This document shows positions 51,350-60,071 of a stretch of DNA of 64,000 nucleotides, one piece after another. The DNA comes from JAFLCL01 sp039809495 (GTDB lineage Bacteria; Myxococcota_A; Polyangia; Polyangiales; Sandaracinaceae): contig JBDHVC010000015.1 of the NCBI GenBank assembly GCA_039809495.1, forward strand, positions 23,634 to 87,633. The letters are read 5' to 3'. A model generated the notes under the pieces. That model was not told where the DNA came from. It made no database searches and was given only the letters and a program-made list of their open reading frames with translations. The first letter of the stretch is position 1. Each line of letters begins with the position of its first letter. The translations under genes and the position numbers were made by a program.

Positions 51350-51901
51350 TCAGCGCCACCGGATCTCGAACGTCACGTCGTCGCCTCGCGCTTGACGCTC
51401 GACGCTCACGTCCTCCCCGCCGCAGCGCTCGATCATGCGGTGGATCCCGCCGGCCCAGCCCGCGTGGACGAGGCGGTTCGCGCCGACGAGGCCCTCGAAG
51501 AAGATCGAGGAGTGGGTCGGCGTGTGGCGCTCGACGCGTCCCGTCACGCCGCGGACGTAGGCGAGCATGATCTTGTCCGCGTGCCGCGTGAGGAGGTCGG
51601 GGCTCGTGATGGAGAGGATGAAGCGCAAGAGCCCGCGCAGGTCGCGATCGGTGCCGACCCGTCCGAGCTCGAACGCGAACGGCTCGCCGCCGCCCACGAC
51701 GCGATCGCAGGCGGCGTGGAGCGCCGCGAAGTCCCTCATCGGGTACCACCCGACCCGCGTGATGGCGCCGCTCTCGACCTGCGTGCGGAGCGTGGTCGGG
51801 AACTCCTCGACGACGCGACGAGCGATCGCCGATCCACGCAGCTCCTCGATGGACTCGAGCATCGAGATGAACGATGCTCCGCGCATGTCGACCGAACTCA
51901 T
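51350..51901 (-). CDS. DUF2378 (TIGR02265-type) protein, copy A
   Basis: 183 residues from the ATG at 51901 (a GTG one codon earlier is possible). It has no signal or membrane segment. Marks of the myxobacterial DUF2378 paralogue family as I know it are MRGASFISMLESIEELRG, the ARRVVEEFP helix, VGWYPMRDFAALHAA, LLRFILSITSPDLLTRHADKI, and the C-terminal AGWAGGIHRMIERCG. Function is unknown; the family is greatly expanded in myxobacteria. Copy B lies 72 bp upstream on the same strand; by eye the two share about 40% of residues. A TACGCT hexamer 13 nt before the ATG suggests it also has its own promoter. Confidence 0.78.
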   Translation of the reverse strand: MSSVDMRGASFISMLESIEELRGSAIARRVVEEFPTTLRTQVESGAITRVGWYPMRDFAALHAACDRVVGGGEPFAFELGRVGTDRDLRGLLRFILSITSPDLLTRHADKIMLAYVRGVTGRVERHTPTHSSIFFEGLVGANRLVHAGWAGGIHRMIERCGGEDVSVERQARGDDVTFEIRWR

Positions 51902-51908
51902 CACGGCG

Positions 51909-51914
51909 AGCGTA
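51909..51914 (-). promoter_or_regulatory. -10-like hexamer TACGCT for DUF2378 copy A
   Basis: First T is 13 nt from the ATG at 51901, in the 71-bp gap between the two paralogues. Confidence 0.45.
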
Positions 51915-51972
51915 CCTCAACAGCGCCCACGGCGATGAGCCTCGCCGCGCGTGTCGCTCGGGCCTCGGCGCG

Positions 51973-52533
51973 TCAGCGATCCCAGCCCGCTCGGTACGTC
52001 ACTGTCTCGAAGTCAGCGCTGGACTCCCAAGCCACGCGCGGGCTCTTCGCGCCACAGCGGCTGAGCACGAACTCGATGCCCCCCGCCCACTCGGCGTGGA
52101 TCCGCGCGTTCGAGCCGACGAAGTGCTCGAGGACGAGGCTCGCGCGGCCGGGCGAGACCTCCTCGAGCCGCGACGTCACGCCGCGGAGGTAGCTGAGGAT
52201 GACACGATCGGCGTGACGCAGGAGGAATTCGGGGGTCGAGAGGCTGAGGACGTAGCGGAGGAACCCTCGGGTGTCGCGCTCCGCCGTGGCCGCGCCGAGC
52301 GTCTTCGCGAGCGCGTCGCTGCCGGACGTCACCTCGTCGAGCGCGTCGTAGAAGAGGGCGTAGTCCGAGAGCGGGTACCAGCCGATCCCGACGATCGCGC
52401 CCGAGCGGATCCGCTCGCGGAACCCCGCGGGGAGCGCCTCGATCACGCGCTCGCGCGTCGCCTCACCTCGCACCTCGCGGAGCGCGTCGAGGAAGGAGTG
52501 GAAGGCGGCTCCTCGCAGCTCGACGTTCGCCAT
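51973..52533 (-). CDS. DUF2378 (TIGR02265-type) protein, copy B
   Basis: 186 residues. It has the same layout as copy A: ELRGAAFHSFLDALREVRG, IGWYPLSDYALFYDAL, GFLRYVLSLSTPEFLLRHADRVILSYLRGVT and HAEWAGGIEFVLSRCG. The shared GWYP motif, the 'RxLLRHAD' helix and the WAGGI...RCG C-terminal block are the conserved parts; the linkers between differ. A GAGGG lies close to the ATG as a possible Shine-Dalgarno. The 135 bp between this gene and the propeller lipoprotein stop hold no recognised element. The role is unknown; being next to a tRNA gene is a common position for integration, but no integrase or repeat is seen. Confidence 0.77.
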   Translation of the reverse strand: MANVELRGAAFHSFLDALREVRGEATRERVIEALPAGFRERIRSGAIVGIGWYPLSDYALFYDALDEVTSGSDALAKTLGAATAERDTRGFLRYVLSLSTPEFLLRHADRVILSYLRGVTSRLEEVSPGRASLVLEHFVGSNARIHAEWAGGIEFVLSRCGAKSPRVAWESSADFETVTYRAGWDR

Positions 52534-52668
52534 GTTCCCTCGCTCGCTCGTGTTCGCCTGGACGCGAGGGCGAGGGCCTCGATGGCTCGCCCACCCCGCG
52601 CCCGAGGGGAGGATCCTACCTGGCCGCGAGCAGGGGACAAGAGCCCTCGCGATGGTGATGAAGGACGC

Positions 52669-53862
52669 TCACTCGCGGACGAGGCGCAGCCCTCCAGGCG
52701 CGACGCCGACGAAGATCGTCCCCTGGCTCGCCCCGGGCCCCGAGGGGCTCCACTGGTAGAGGAGCGAGACGCGCTCGTCGACGAGCGAGGCGCAAGGCGC
52801 ACGGCGATCCCGCGCGTCGACGACGGGGCGCAGGAAGGCCTCGAAGCGCGCGCCGTCGGCCGAGGCCGCGAGCGTGAGCAGCGTGTTGCCGTTGCTGCGC
52901 CGTGACTCGTAGTAGAGGCGCACGAAGCTGCGCCCCGCCGCCGAGGAATAGACGACCGCGCCTGGCCCTCCGCGCTCCACCTCGTCGCCGTCGCGATCGT
53001 CGCGCGCCGGCATCTCCGGGAGCTCGAGCGCGAAGAGGGGCTCGAAGGCGAGGCCGTCGCTCGAGCCCGCCACGCGGATCGTGCCCGCCTCTTCGTAGTA
53101 CATGAGGAACGCGTGGCTCGCGCCGTCGAGCAGCGTCGTCTCGATGACGCTCGGTCGCCGCGGCGCCCCGGCCCCGCTCGCCGCGAGCAGGGGCGCGCCC
53201 GAGTGCGCGTAAGGGCCGGCTACGCTCGCCGCCGTCGCGACGCCGATCCCGCCCTCGCCGACGTAGTAGAGGAGGACCGACCCGTCGGCGCGGATCACCG
53301 CCCACGGGTCGGTGACGAAGCCGCCCTCCCACGCCTCGCTCGCGCGGAGGATCTCCGCGCCGGCGTCGAAGCCAGGGCTCTCGGCGACGAATTGGAGCCC
53401 CTCCGCGGGGCGCGCGGGGCTCCGCGCGATGGTTCGCGGCTCGTGGCGCGACCAGTCCGGCGTGGCGAAGCGCGGCGTGGAGGGGCCCGCGTCGGCGGCC
53501 GCCGGACCCGCGTCCTCGGCGTAGCTCGCGTCCTCGACGCCCGCGTCGGGGGGCTCGGGGCGCAGCGCCGTCGCGCTCGCGTAGAAGAGCGAGCCGTCGC
53601 TCGCGACCATCGCGGTGTCGATGGTCACGCCGCGGATGGAGAGGGCCGCGCCGCGCGGCGACGTGACGCCCGTCTCCTGCGCGCTCAGATCGCGGAAGGG
53701 GCCCGTGCCGTTGTGGGGGAGGCCCGCCGGCTCGCCGCCCTTCGTCGCCAAGGTCGCGCAGCCGATCGCGAGCGCCCCTGCCGCGAGGAGCGCGCCCGCG
53801 CCGGCCGTGAGCGCCTCGGTCCGCCTCGGCGCCCTTCGATGGGCTCGCTTCCCGGTGCTCAT
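52669..53862 (-). CDS. Lipoprotein with glycosidase-like beta-propeller
   Basis: 397 residues. A basic N-terminus, the hydrophobic stretch AGALLAAGALAIGC (lipobox) and an Asp/Ala linker lead to a repeated beta region: GGFVTDPWAVIRADGSVLLYYVGE, ATAASVAGPYAHSG, HAFLMYYEEAGTIRVAGSSDG and FVRLYYESRRSNGNTLLTLAASADG. This 'xDPxxxxDGxxLLYY ... GIGxAxSxxGPY' rhythm is typical of five-bladed propellers of GH32/GH43/GH130-like enzymes. Acidic catalytic residues cannot be placed with confidence, so it may be a non-catalytic relative. Its start overlaps the stop of the FadL-like gene (ATGA), making it the third gene of that operon. Confidence 0.7.
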   Translation of the reverse strand: MSTGKRAHRRAPRRTEALTAGAGALLAAGALAIGCATLATKGGEPAGLPHNGTGPFRDLSAQETGVTSPRGAALSIRGVTIDTAMVASDGSLFYASATALRPEPPDAGVEDASYAEDAGPAAADAGPSTPRFATPDWSRHEPRTIARSPARPAEGLQFVAESPGFDAGAEILRASEAWEGGFVTDPWAVIRADGSVLLYYVGEGGIGVATAASVAGPYAHSGAPLLAASGAGAPRRPSVIETTLLDGASHAFLMYYEEAGTIRVAGSSDGLAFEPLFALELPEMPARDDRDGDEVERGGPGAVVYSSAAGRSFVRLYYESRRSNGNTLLTLAASADGARFEAFLRPVVDARDRRAPCASLVDERVSLLYQWSPSGPGASQGTIFVGVAPGGLRLVRE

Positions 53863-55277
53863 TCGAACCCGACCTCCATCGTGATCCCGGCGGCGAGGAT
53901 GTCACCGCCGATGACGTAGTCGCCCGTCGGATCGACGAGGCTCGCCTTCGTCATCGTCCGGTCGGCCAAGAGCGCGTACTGGAAGTGCGCGTCGAATTGG
54001 AGGAAGCCGGGCAAGAGCGGCCGCAGCTCCTCGACGCGGAGCCCGATGCCGGCGGAGAACGCGAAGCGATCGGAGTCCGCGAGGTTCGTGATCGCCGACT
54101 GGTTCGGCACGGGCGACTGCTCGTAGAAGAAGCCGCCGCGCAGCCTCAGCGCGACCATCCGCTCGCGGAAGGCGACGCCCTCGACGCCGACGCGAGGGAC
54201 GAAGCGGTCCTCGAAGAGCGCGGGCTGCGGGACGCTCCCCCCGATCGCGTCGGGCACCCGGATCGTGCCGCGGAGCGACTCGGGCACCTCGATGCGGAGC
54301 AGGATGCTCGCGCGGCCGACGGGGCTCACGTACGCCGACCAGTTCACCCAGGTCACCTCGGCGTTGACGCGGAAGTCGTCGGTCGGGGCCCAGGACGCGC
54401 CGACCGAGACCTGCTGCGGCACGAAGGCGTTCACCGACTGCGTGAGGAGGTGGAAGTAGCCCGGGAACCCGTCCCCGAGCCCCGTGAACGAGAGCCGGGT
54501 GTTGCACGCCGGATCGTCCATCGTCGCGCAGCCCGCGACCGCCTCGAGCGTGTTGTCGAGCGCGAATTGCCCCCGGTAGACGGCGCCGAAGGAGAGCTCG
54601 TGGGTGGGCTGCACCTGGAAGCCGAATTGGGGATACCGGATCGTCGTCAGGTCCGTCAGGATCTCGTGCTCGAGGCGCGAGCGCCGATCGGGCATGGCGA
54701 TGTCGAGATCGCCGCGGATCGAGAGGCGGTTCGTCGAGAACGAGAGGAAGGAGATGCCGCCGCCGATCGTGAGCCACTCGACCGGCCGGATCGCGAGGTG
54801 CGCGGCGAGGAAGATGCGCCTCGGGCGGTTGTCGTAGAACTCCCAGCGCGGTCGGCGCGCGGGGAGCGAGCGCGTGCGCGAGACGTGATCGTCGTTGAGG
54901 TGCAGCCCCAGGCCGAACGCGAAGCGGACGTCCCCGATCGACCCGGGGACGACCAGGCCGAGGACGAGCCCGCGGACCGGATCGACGTTCGCGTCGAAGC
55001 CGCCGATGCGGAGGTCGTGGAACGCGCCGAAGTAGCCGACGCCGATGCGCGCCTCGCGCGAGCGCGCGAGCCCGGCGGGGTTGTAGTAGTTGGCGGTGAA
55101 GTCCTCGACGTCGGCCGTCACGGCGCCGCCCATCGCGACCGATCGCGAGCCCATCCCGTAGGTGTCCATCGGCTGCGCGAGCGCGCGCGCGCCGACGCTC
55201 GCCATGGCCAGCGTCGCGAGCAGCGCGGCGAGCCGGGCCGCGCGCGGGAGAAGCGAGATCCTCGAGGCCGTCGGCAT
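53859..55277 (-). CDS. FadL/OmpP1-like outer-membrane transport protein, second copy
   Basis: 472 residues. The signal peptide ends ARALAQP. The mature start DTYGMGSRSVAMGGAVTADVEDFTANYYNPAGLA contains the GxGSRxxAMGGA and 'xNPAGLA' motifs of the FadL/OmpP1 long-chain fatty-acid and hydrocarbon channel family. About 14 amphipathic strands follow, ending AAGITMEVGFE. It is likely an outer-membrane channel for hydrophobic molecules; specificity unknown. It begins 2 bp after the stop of the upstream FadL-like gene and its stop overlaps the lipoprotein start (ATGA), so the three proteins are made from one message. The start at 55277 fits the signal peptide; the upstream open frame belongs to the other gene's region. 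Confidence 0.87.
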   Translation of the reverse strand: MPTASRISLLPRAARLAALLATLAMASVGARALAQPMDTYGMGSRSVAMGGAVTADVEDFTANYYNPAGLARSREARIGVGYFGAFHDLRIGGFDANVDPVRGLVLGLVVPGSIGDVRFAFGLGLHLNDDHVSRTRSLPARRPRWEFYDNRPRRIFLAAHLAIRPVEWLTIGGGISFLSFSTNRLSIRGDLDIAMPDRRSRLEHEILTDLTTIRYPQFGFQVQPTHELSFGAVYRGQFALDNTLEAVAGCATMDDPACNTRLSFTGLGDGFPGYFHLLTQSVNAFVPQQVSVGASWAPTDDFRVNAEVTWVNWSAYVSPVGRASILLRIEVPESLRGTIRVPDAIGGSVPQPALFEDRFVPRVGVEGVAFRERMVALRLRGGFFYEQSPVPNQSAITNLADSDRFAFSAGIGLRVEELRPLLPGFLQFDAHFQYALLADRTMTKASLVDPTGDYVIGGDILAAGITMEVGFE

Positions 55278-55279
55278 CG

Positions 55280-56629
55280 TCAGAACTCCAACCCGGCGCT
55301 CCAGCCGCCGACGAGGATGAAGCCGCTCGTCGTGAGCGGCGCGGCCGACGGATCGTCCGAGCTCGCGCCGACGAGGTGCGTGCGATCCGCGAGGATGTGG
55401 GCCTGCCCGAAGACGTCGAGGACGAGCCGCTCGTGGGCGGTCACGTTCGCGGCGAGGCCGAGCCCCAGCGTGATGATGTGCCGATCGGCGTCGAGCAGGC
55501 GCGTCGGGACCTGCACCACCGCGCCGCCGACGACGTGGGGCTCGCCGCTCCGCTCGCGCTGGGCCGCCATCCGCGCGGGCGGGGCGGGCGACATCTCCCA
55601 CGCGTACCCGCCGCGCAGGGTGAGCTCGACCGAGCCGTCACGCAGGGTGCCCTCGATCGCGAGGCGCGGCGAGAACGTGTCCTGGAATTCCGGCGCGGGC
55701 GCGCGGAGGCTGCTCAGGGAGGTCGCGGTCGCCGGGCCCGGGTAGGTGCTCCAGAAGCGCGTCGTCAGGTTCGCGATGAGCCGCAGCTCGGGGATGGGGC
55801 GGAAGTAGCCCTCGAGCGTGACCTGGGAGGGATCGTACTGGGTGATGCCGCCGATCGTCAGGACGGGGAGACGGACCGGGAGGTCGGTGATCGTGATCGT
55901 GAGATCCATGTCGGCGCGCAGCTCGTGCCGGTACACGACGCCGATCCCGAATTGCGCCGGGGCCTGGGCGCTCGAGCGCATCGAGGGCGGCTGCTCGAAG
56001 CGCACCCCGACGATCGGCGCGAACGTGGCGACGAGCTGCGTCTCGACCACCGACTGGAAGGTGTTGGTCTCGTCGAGCTGGACGTGGAGATCGCCGACGA
56101 GCGCGGCGAGCGCGGCCACGCCCACGCCGAGCTGGAGGCCGTCGACGACGCCGTGGAGGTCGAGGCCGAGGCCCACGAAGAGCGCGAGAGACTGGCTCCG
56201 GTCGAGGACGGACCACTGCGGGATCTCCGCGAAGCGGACGTCGCCCCGCATGAGCACGTTGACCGGCGTGTAGAAGCCGCCGCCGAGCGTGAGCCGATCC
56301 TCGAGCACGTCGCCGAAGGGCAGGGGGAGCGTGAACCCGATCGTCGTCCCGCGCGCCGGCTCGAGCCGCGAGCGCGCGCCGTCGATCCGCAGCTCGAGGG
56401 CGCCCGCGCTCGCGCCGAATTGGATGCTGCGGCGCCTCTGGGACGCGAGGTTCGCGGGGTTGAGATACGCCGCCTCGTAGGTCTCGTCGTGCGAGGCGCC
56501 GGTCATCGCGAGCCCAGGCGAGCGCGCGCCGAACCCGAAGAGGTCCGGCGGGGTCGCGTGGGCGCTCTCGGGGCGCAGGATCGACACGAGGAGAGCGGCG
56601 AGGACGAGCGCGCCGGGCCTCTTGGGCAT
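55280..56629 (-). CDS. FadL/OmpP1-like outer-membrane transport protein, first copy
   Basis: 449 residues from the ATG at 56629. Signal peptide MPKRPGALVLAALLVSILRPESAHA; the mature start has DLFGFGARSPGLAMTGASHDETYEAAYLNPANLA, the FadL-type N-terminal hatch region. Strands such as VLEDRLTLGGGFYTPVN and LAIEGTLRDGSVELTLRGGYAWEMSPAPP continue to a C-terminal VGGWSAGLEF (aromatic last residue). By eye it is a distant paralogue of the gene that follows, sharing the order of parts but little sequence. A TACCGT hexamer 12 nt before the ATG marks the operon promoter. An in-frame upstream start would add a segment with no signal character. Confidence 0.86.
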   Translation of the reverse strand: MPKRPGALVLAALLVSILRPESAHATPPDLFGFGARSPGLAMTGASHDETYEAAYLNPANLASQRRRSIQFGASAGALELRIDGARSRLEPARGTTIGFTLPLPFGDVLEDRLTLGGGFYTPVNVLMRGDVRFAEIPQWSVLDRSQSLALFVGLGLDLHGVVDGLQLGVGVAALAALVGDLHVQLDETNTFQSVVETQLVATFAPIVGVRFEQPPSMRSSAQAPAQFGIGVVYRHELRADMDLTITITDLPVRLPVLTIGGITQYDPSQVTLEGYFRPIPELRLIANLTTRFWSTYPGPATATSLSSLRAPAPEFQDTFSPRLAIEGTLRDGSVELTLRGGYAWEMSPAPPARMAAQRERSGEPHVVGGAVVQVPTRLLDADRHIITLGLGLAANVTAHERLVLDVFGQAHILADRTHLVGASSDDPSAAPLTTSGFILVGGWSAGLEF

Positions 56630-56635
56630 GTGCGC

Positions 56636-56641
56636 ACGGTA
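56636..56641 (-). promoter_or_regulatory. -10-like hexamer TACCGT for the FadL operon
   Basis: First T is 12 nt from the ATG at 56629. Confidence 0.5.
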
Positions 56642-56732
56642 CACGAAGCGCGGCGTCTCTCGCCCGAGATTTCGGCGCGCGCCCCGCGGGGCCGAGCGTT
56701 CGATCATGACGCGCTGCGGCGAACGAGCGTGA

Positions 56733-57836
56733 TCAGGCGGTGCCCGTGCCGCGCACGAGCGCGAGGACGCGCCGGACCGCCTCGCCGTGAGCGGCCTCGT
56801 CTTCGCCCTCGATCGTGACGTGGCCGAGCTTGCGGCCGGGGCGGGGCGTCTTGCCGTAGAGGTGGAGGTGCGCTCCGGGGATCTCGAGCAGCGCCTCGCG
56901 CGGGGGGAGGGCGCCCACGAGGTTCACCATGGTCGAGCGTCGTCGCAGCGCGGTCGAGCCGATCGGGTCGCCGACGATCGCGCGGACGTGGGCCTCGAAT
57001 TGGCTCGTCTCCGCGCCCTCGATCGAGAAGTGGCCGCTGTTGTGGACGCGGGGCGCGATCTCGTTCGCGAGGAGCCGACCGTCGTGCTCGAAGAGCTCGA
57101 GCGCGAGCACGCCGACGTGGTCGAGCGCGCCGAGCAGCGCCGTGATCGCCGCGCGCGCGCGCGCCGCGAGCGCCTCGCTCACCCCGAGCGCTGGCGCGTC
57201 GGTGCGCAGGAGGATGGCGTCGCGGTGCTCGTTCTGGACGAGCGGGTAGGTCGCGATCGCGCCGTCGATCGCGCGAACGCCGAGGATCGAGAGCTCGCGC
57301 GTGAACGGCACGAAGCCCTCGAGGATCGACGGGACGGCGCCGAGCGCCTCGAACGCCCCCGCGACGTCGCCGGGAGCGCGCAGCACGCGCTGCCCCTTGC
57401 CGTCGTAGCCGAGCCGCCGGGTCTTCAAGATGGCGGGGAGGCCGAGGGCGAGGACGGCGTCCTCGAGCGAGCGGGGATCGTCGACGAGGCGAGCGGGGGC
57501 GGCGTCGATCCCGAGCTCGCGGAAGAGCGCCTTCTCGCTCGCGCGGTCGGCGGCGACCTCGAGCGAGCGCAGGCCCGGGCGGACGGGGACGCGCGCGGCG
57601 AGCCAGCGCAGCGTCCGCTGGGGGATGTTCTCGAACTCGTAGGTGACGACGTCGAGGTGCTCGACGAAGCGCGCGAGCACGGCCTCGTCGTCGAAGGCGC
57701 CGAGGAAGGGCCTCGCCACGGCGCACGCCGGCTCGTCGTCGCGCTGCGCGAGCACGCTGACCTCGTGGCCCATCGGCACCGCCGCGAGCGCGAGCATCCT
57801 CCCGAGCTGGCCACCGCCGACGATCCCGATGCGCAT
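56733..57836 (-). CDS. purK: 5-(carboxyamino)imidazole ribonucleotide synthase
   Basis: 367 residues, ATP-grasp family. It carboxylates AIR to N5-CAIR using ATP and bicarbonate, step 6a of purine synthesis. Marks: IGIVGGGQLGRMLALAAVPMG at the N-terminus, TYEFENIP (~80), the ATP-grasp core with KTRRLGYDGKGQRVL (~150) and EGFVPFTRELSILGVR, FEHDGRLLANEIAPRVHNSGHFSIEGAETSQFE (metal and substrate region) and a C-terminal HLYGKTPRPGRKLGHV. It lies 9 bp after purE and is presumably translated from the same message. Confidence 0.96.
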   Translation of the reverse strand: MRIGIVGGGQLGRMLALAAVPMGHEVSVLAQRDDEPACAVARPFLGAFDDEAVLARFVEHLDVVTYEFENIPQRTLRWLAARVPVRPGLRSLEVAADRASEKALFRELGIDAAPARLVDDPRSLEDAVLALGLPAILKTRRLGYDGKGQRVLRAPGDVAGAFEALGAVPSILEGFVPFTRELSILGVRAIDGAIATYPLVQNEHRDAILLRTDAPALGVSEALAARARAAITALLGALDHVGVLALELFEHDGRLLANEIAPRVHNSGHFSIEGAETSQFEAHVRAIVGDPIGSTALRRRSTMVNLVGALPPREALLEIPGAHLHLYGKTPRPGRKLGHVTIEGEDEAAHGEAVRRVLALVRGTGTA

Positions 57837-57845
57837 CGAGGAGCC

Positions 57846-58361
57846 TCAGCCGCGGGGATCGGGGTGCGCGAGCACGTCGTCGGTCTGGCGCGCGCGACGA
57901 TCGACGAGCCGCGCTCGCAGCGTCGGGTCGTGGAGGGCCAGGATCGCGGCGGCGCTCAGCGCCGCGTTGATCGCGCCCGCGCGCCCGATCGCGAGGGTCG
58001 GGACCGGGACACCCGCGGGCATCTGGACGATCGAGAGGAGCGAGTCGAGGCCCGCGAGCTGGCGCGAGGGGACGGGGACCCCGAGGACGGGGAGGTGCGT
58101 CTTCGCCGCGACCATGCCCGGCAGATGCGCCGCGCCGCCCGCGCCCGCGATGATCACCCTGAGGCCGCGTGTCTCCGCGCTGGCCGCGTACTCGAAGAGC
58201 AGATCGGGCGTTCGATGCGCGGAGACGACCCGCACCTCGTGCGTCACGCCGAGCTCGCCGAGGGTGAGCACGGCGTGCTCCATCGTCTCCCAGTCGGAGC
58301 GCGAGCCCATCACGACGCCGACACGCGGTGCTTCTCTCGGGATCTCGGGGGAGTTTGGCAC
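57846..58361 (-). CDS. purE: N5-carboxyaminoimidazole ribonucleotide mutase
   Basis: 171 residues from GTG. It converts N5-CAIR to CAIR. Family marks are VGVVMGSRSDWETMEHAV (substrate-binding Ser/Asp), VRVVSAHRTPDLLFEYA (His and Arg of the active site), IIAGAGGAAHLPGMVAAKT, VLGVPVPSR and a C-terminus with AGAINAALSAAAILA. The frame is open further upstream, but the region before 58361 carries no recognised domain. The TATCCT hexamer 18 nt upstream predicts a transcript start just before this GTG. It and purK form a standard pur operon. Confidence 0.96.
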   Translation of the reverse strand: MPNSPEIPREAPRVGVVMGSRSDWETMEHAVLTLGELGVTHEVRVVSAHRTPDLLFEYAASAETRGLRVIIAGAGGAAHLPGMVAAKTHLPVLGVPVPSRQLAGLDSLLSIVQMPAGVPVPTLAIGRAGAINAALSAAAILALHDPTLRARLVDRRARQTDDVLAHPDPRG

Positions 58362-58373
58362 GATGAGGGCGCG

Positions 58374-58379
58374 AGGATA
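58374..58379 (-). promoter_or_regulatory. -10-like hexamer TATCCT for purEK
   Basis: First T is 18 nt from the GTG at 58361. It sits at the purE end of a 264-bp divergent region in which no riboswitch or operator was recognised. Confidence 0.45.
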
Positions 58380-58625
58380 CGCGAGGTGATCGGCCCGGGT
58401 CCAATCGCTGCGCGCTCGAGGCGGCTCGAGCCCAGCCCCGATCGGACCCGAGCCTCGGCGCCCGGACCCGGCTCGACGGAACGTCGGCGAGGGGGCTCGT
58501 GTCTTCGAGGTCATCACCTGGCGCTCCGAGTCGCTCCTCCTTCCGGCGCGGGGCGCGATCGTGCGAGCCTCGGGGCGCGCGGGGTGAGGTCGTCGATCCC
58601 CCGCGATTCGAGAGGGACTGATCCC

Positions 58626-60023
58626 ATGGCTAGAACGATCTTCGCGACGCAGGTCCGCATGCTCCTCTGCGAGCGCTGCGGCGCGCCGCTCGAGACGACG
58701 ATCGAGGGCGGCGCGGTCCCCTGCGCCTACTGCAAGGCGACGAACGCGGTCCGGCCGCGCCTCGATCGCTTCGCGCCCACGCGCGCCTCCGCGCTCTCGG
58801 AGCCCGAGCGCCTCGCGCGCCTCCGGGCGCAGGACCACACGCCCTACAAGCTCCCGCCGAGCGTCGAGGCGCTCGCACCCGGCGGGAGCGTCTCCGAGGC
58901 GCGGCTCACCGAGGCGTTCGACGTCTTCCAGGCGACGCGGCAGGAGCTGAAGAACACGCAGAGCCCCGAGGCCTCCGAGCGGCTCTACGCGCTCACGCTC
59001 GTCGTCACGAACACGCTGACCCGCCTCGCGGACTCGGCGCGCGTGCGCTCGCTCCTCGAGACGACGCTCGACGTCGTCGTCCTCGAGCGCCACAGAAACA
59101 GCCTGCGCGCCATGCTCTCGCGGCACGCGGCGCGCGAGGGGGATCTCGACTCGGCCGAGCAGTGGCTCGCGGGATGCGACCCTCGCTCCGACGAGATCTC
59201 GAGCGACTCGGACTACCGCGTCTCGCGCGCGTTCATCGACACGCTGCGCGGGAGGCCCGACGCCGTGCTCGAGGTGCTCGGTCGCTCCGACGCCGACGTC
59301 CCCATCGACGATCGGCTCGATCTCCAGGCGGCGCTCCTCCGCGCGCACGCGATCGAGGTGAAGGGCGACGTCGAGGGCGCGGTGCGGACGCTCACCGACG
59401 TGCTCCGCGCGGGCGGCGGCGCCATGCGGCAGGGGATGATCCAGACGCGCGAGGCGTACGCGCACGCGGTCTCCCTCTGCCCGAAGAGCTTCCCCACCGC
59501 GCTCGAGCGAGAGGTGCGACGGGTCACCTCACCGTGGCGCCTGATCGCCTCCCTGTGGTTCATCATGCTCGGGATCTCCGCGATCTTCGCGTTCGCGATG
59601 GGTGCGAACACCTGGGAGAACTACCATCGAGCGGTCGATGGGTACGGTGGCTCGGCGGCGGTGCGACGGGCGGCATGGAACGACATCGTCGTTCACAACG
59701 CCAGCCAGCTCGCCTTCATCGTCGGTTTCTACTCCCTCGTCGTGGTGGCGATCAGCGCAGGGGTGCTCCTCTGGACCCGCAAGCGTCGACAGCGGCTCCT
59801 CCACGGGCGGAGGGTCCTCGCTCGCATCAGCTCGGTGACGGGGGGGAACCTCGTGGTCAACGGGGTCCCGCAGGTCCAGGTGGTGTTGGAGTGGCAGGAC
59901 GGCGCGACGAGCCGCTCCGCGAAGATGACGGTGGGAGCCGGGCCGGGCGTCGCTCCGGGCGGCACGCTCGCCGTGATCGTCGATCCCAAGAACCCCTCGA
60001 AGGCGATGCTCGAGCCAGACTGA
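58626..60023 (+). CDS. Membrane protein with N-terminal zinc ribbon
   Basis: 465 residues from the ATG at 58626, with GAGAGGG upstream. The N-terminus has two CxxC pairs, CERC (15-18) and CAYC (33-36), a zinc ribbon. A ~270-residue helical, TPR-like region follows (TEAFDVFQATRQELKNTQ, MLSRHAAREGDLDSAEQWL, AHAIEVKGDVEGAVRTLTDVL). Two membrane segments lie near residues 308 and 362 (WRLIASLWFIMLGISAIFAF, LAFIVGFYSLVVVAISAGVL). The C-terminal ~80 residues form a DUF3592-like beta domain (ARISSVTGGNLVVNGVPQ, VPGGTLAVIVDPKNPSKAML). No family was recognised with certainty. The frame is open far upstream, but those codons overlap purE/purK antisense. Confidence 0.78.
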   Translation: MARTIFATQVRMLLCERCGAPLETTIEGGAVPCAYCKATNAVRPRLDRFAPTRASALSEPERLARLRAQDHTPYKLPPSVEALAPGGSVSEARLTEAFDVFQATRQELKNTQSPEASERLYALTLVVTNTLTRLADSARVRSLLETTLDVVVLERHRNSLRAMLSRHAAREGDLDSAEQWLAGCDPRSDEISSDSDYRVSRAFIDTLRGRPDAVLEVLGRSDADVPIDDRLDLQAALLRAHAIEVKGDVEGAVRTLTDVLRAGGGAMRQGMIQTREAYAHAVSLCPKSFPTALEREVRRVTSPWRLIASLWFIMLGISAIFAFAMGANTWENYHRAVDGYGGSAAVRRAAWNDIVVHNASQLAFIVGFYSLVVVAISAGVLLWTRKRRQRLLHGRRVLARISSVTGGNLVVNGVPQVQVVLEWQDGATSRSAKMTVGAGPGVAPGGTLAVIVDPKNPSKAMLEPD

Positions 60024-60049
60024 CGAGTCGCCTCGCGCTCGTGCGATGG

Positions 60050-60071
60050 CGTCGAGTGAGGCGCCCTGTCA
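60050..60071 (-). other. Stop-abutting repeat motif after the lipoprotein at 60069
   Basis: The stop reads into TGACAGGGCGCCTCACTCGA, sharing most positions with the motifs at 61471 and 3387. Confidence 0.4.
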
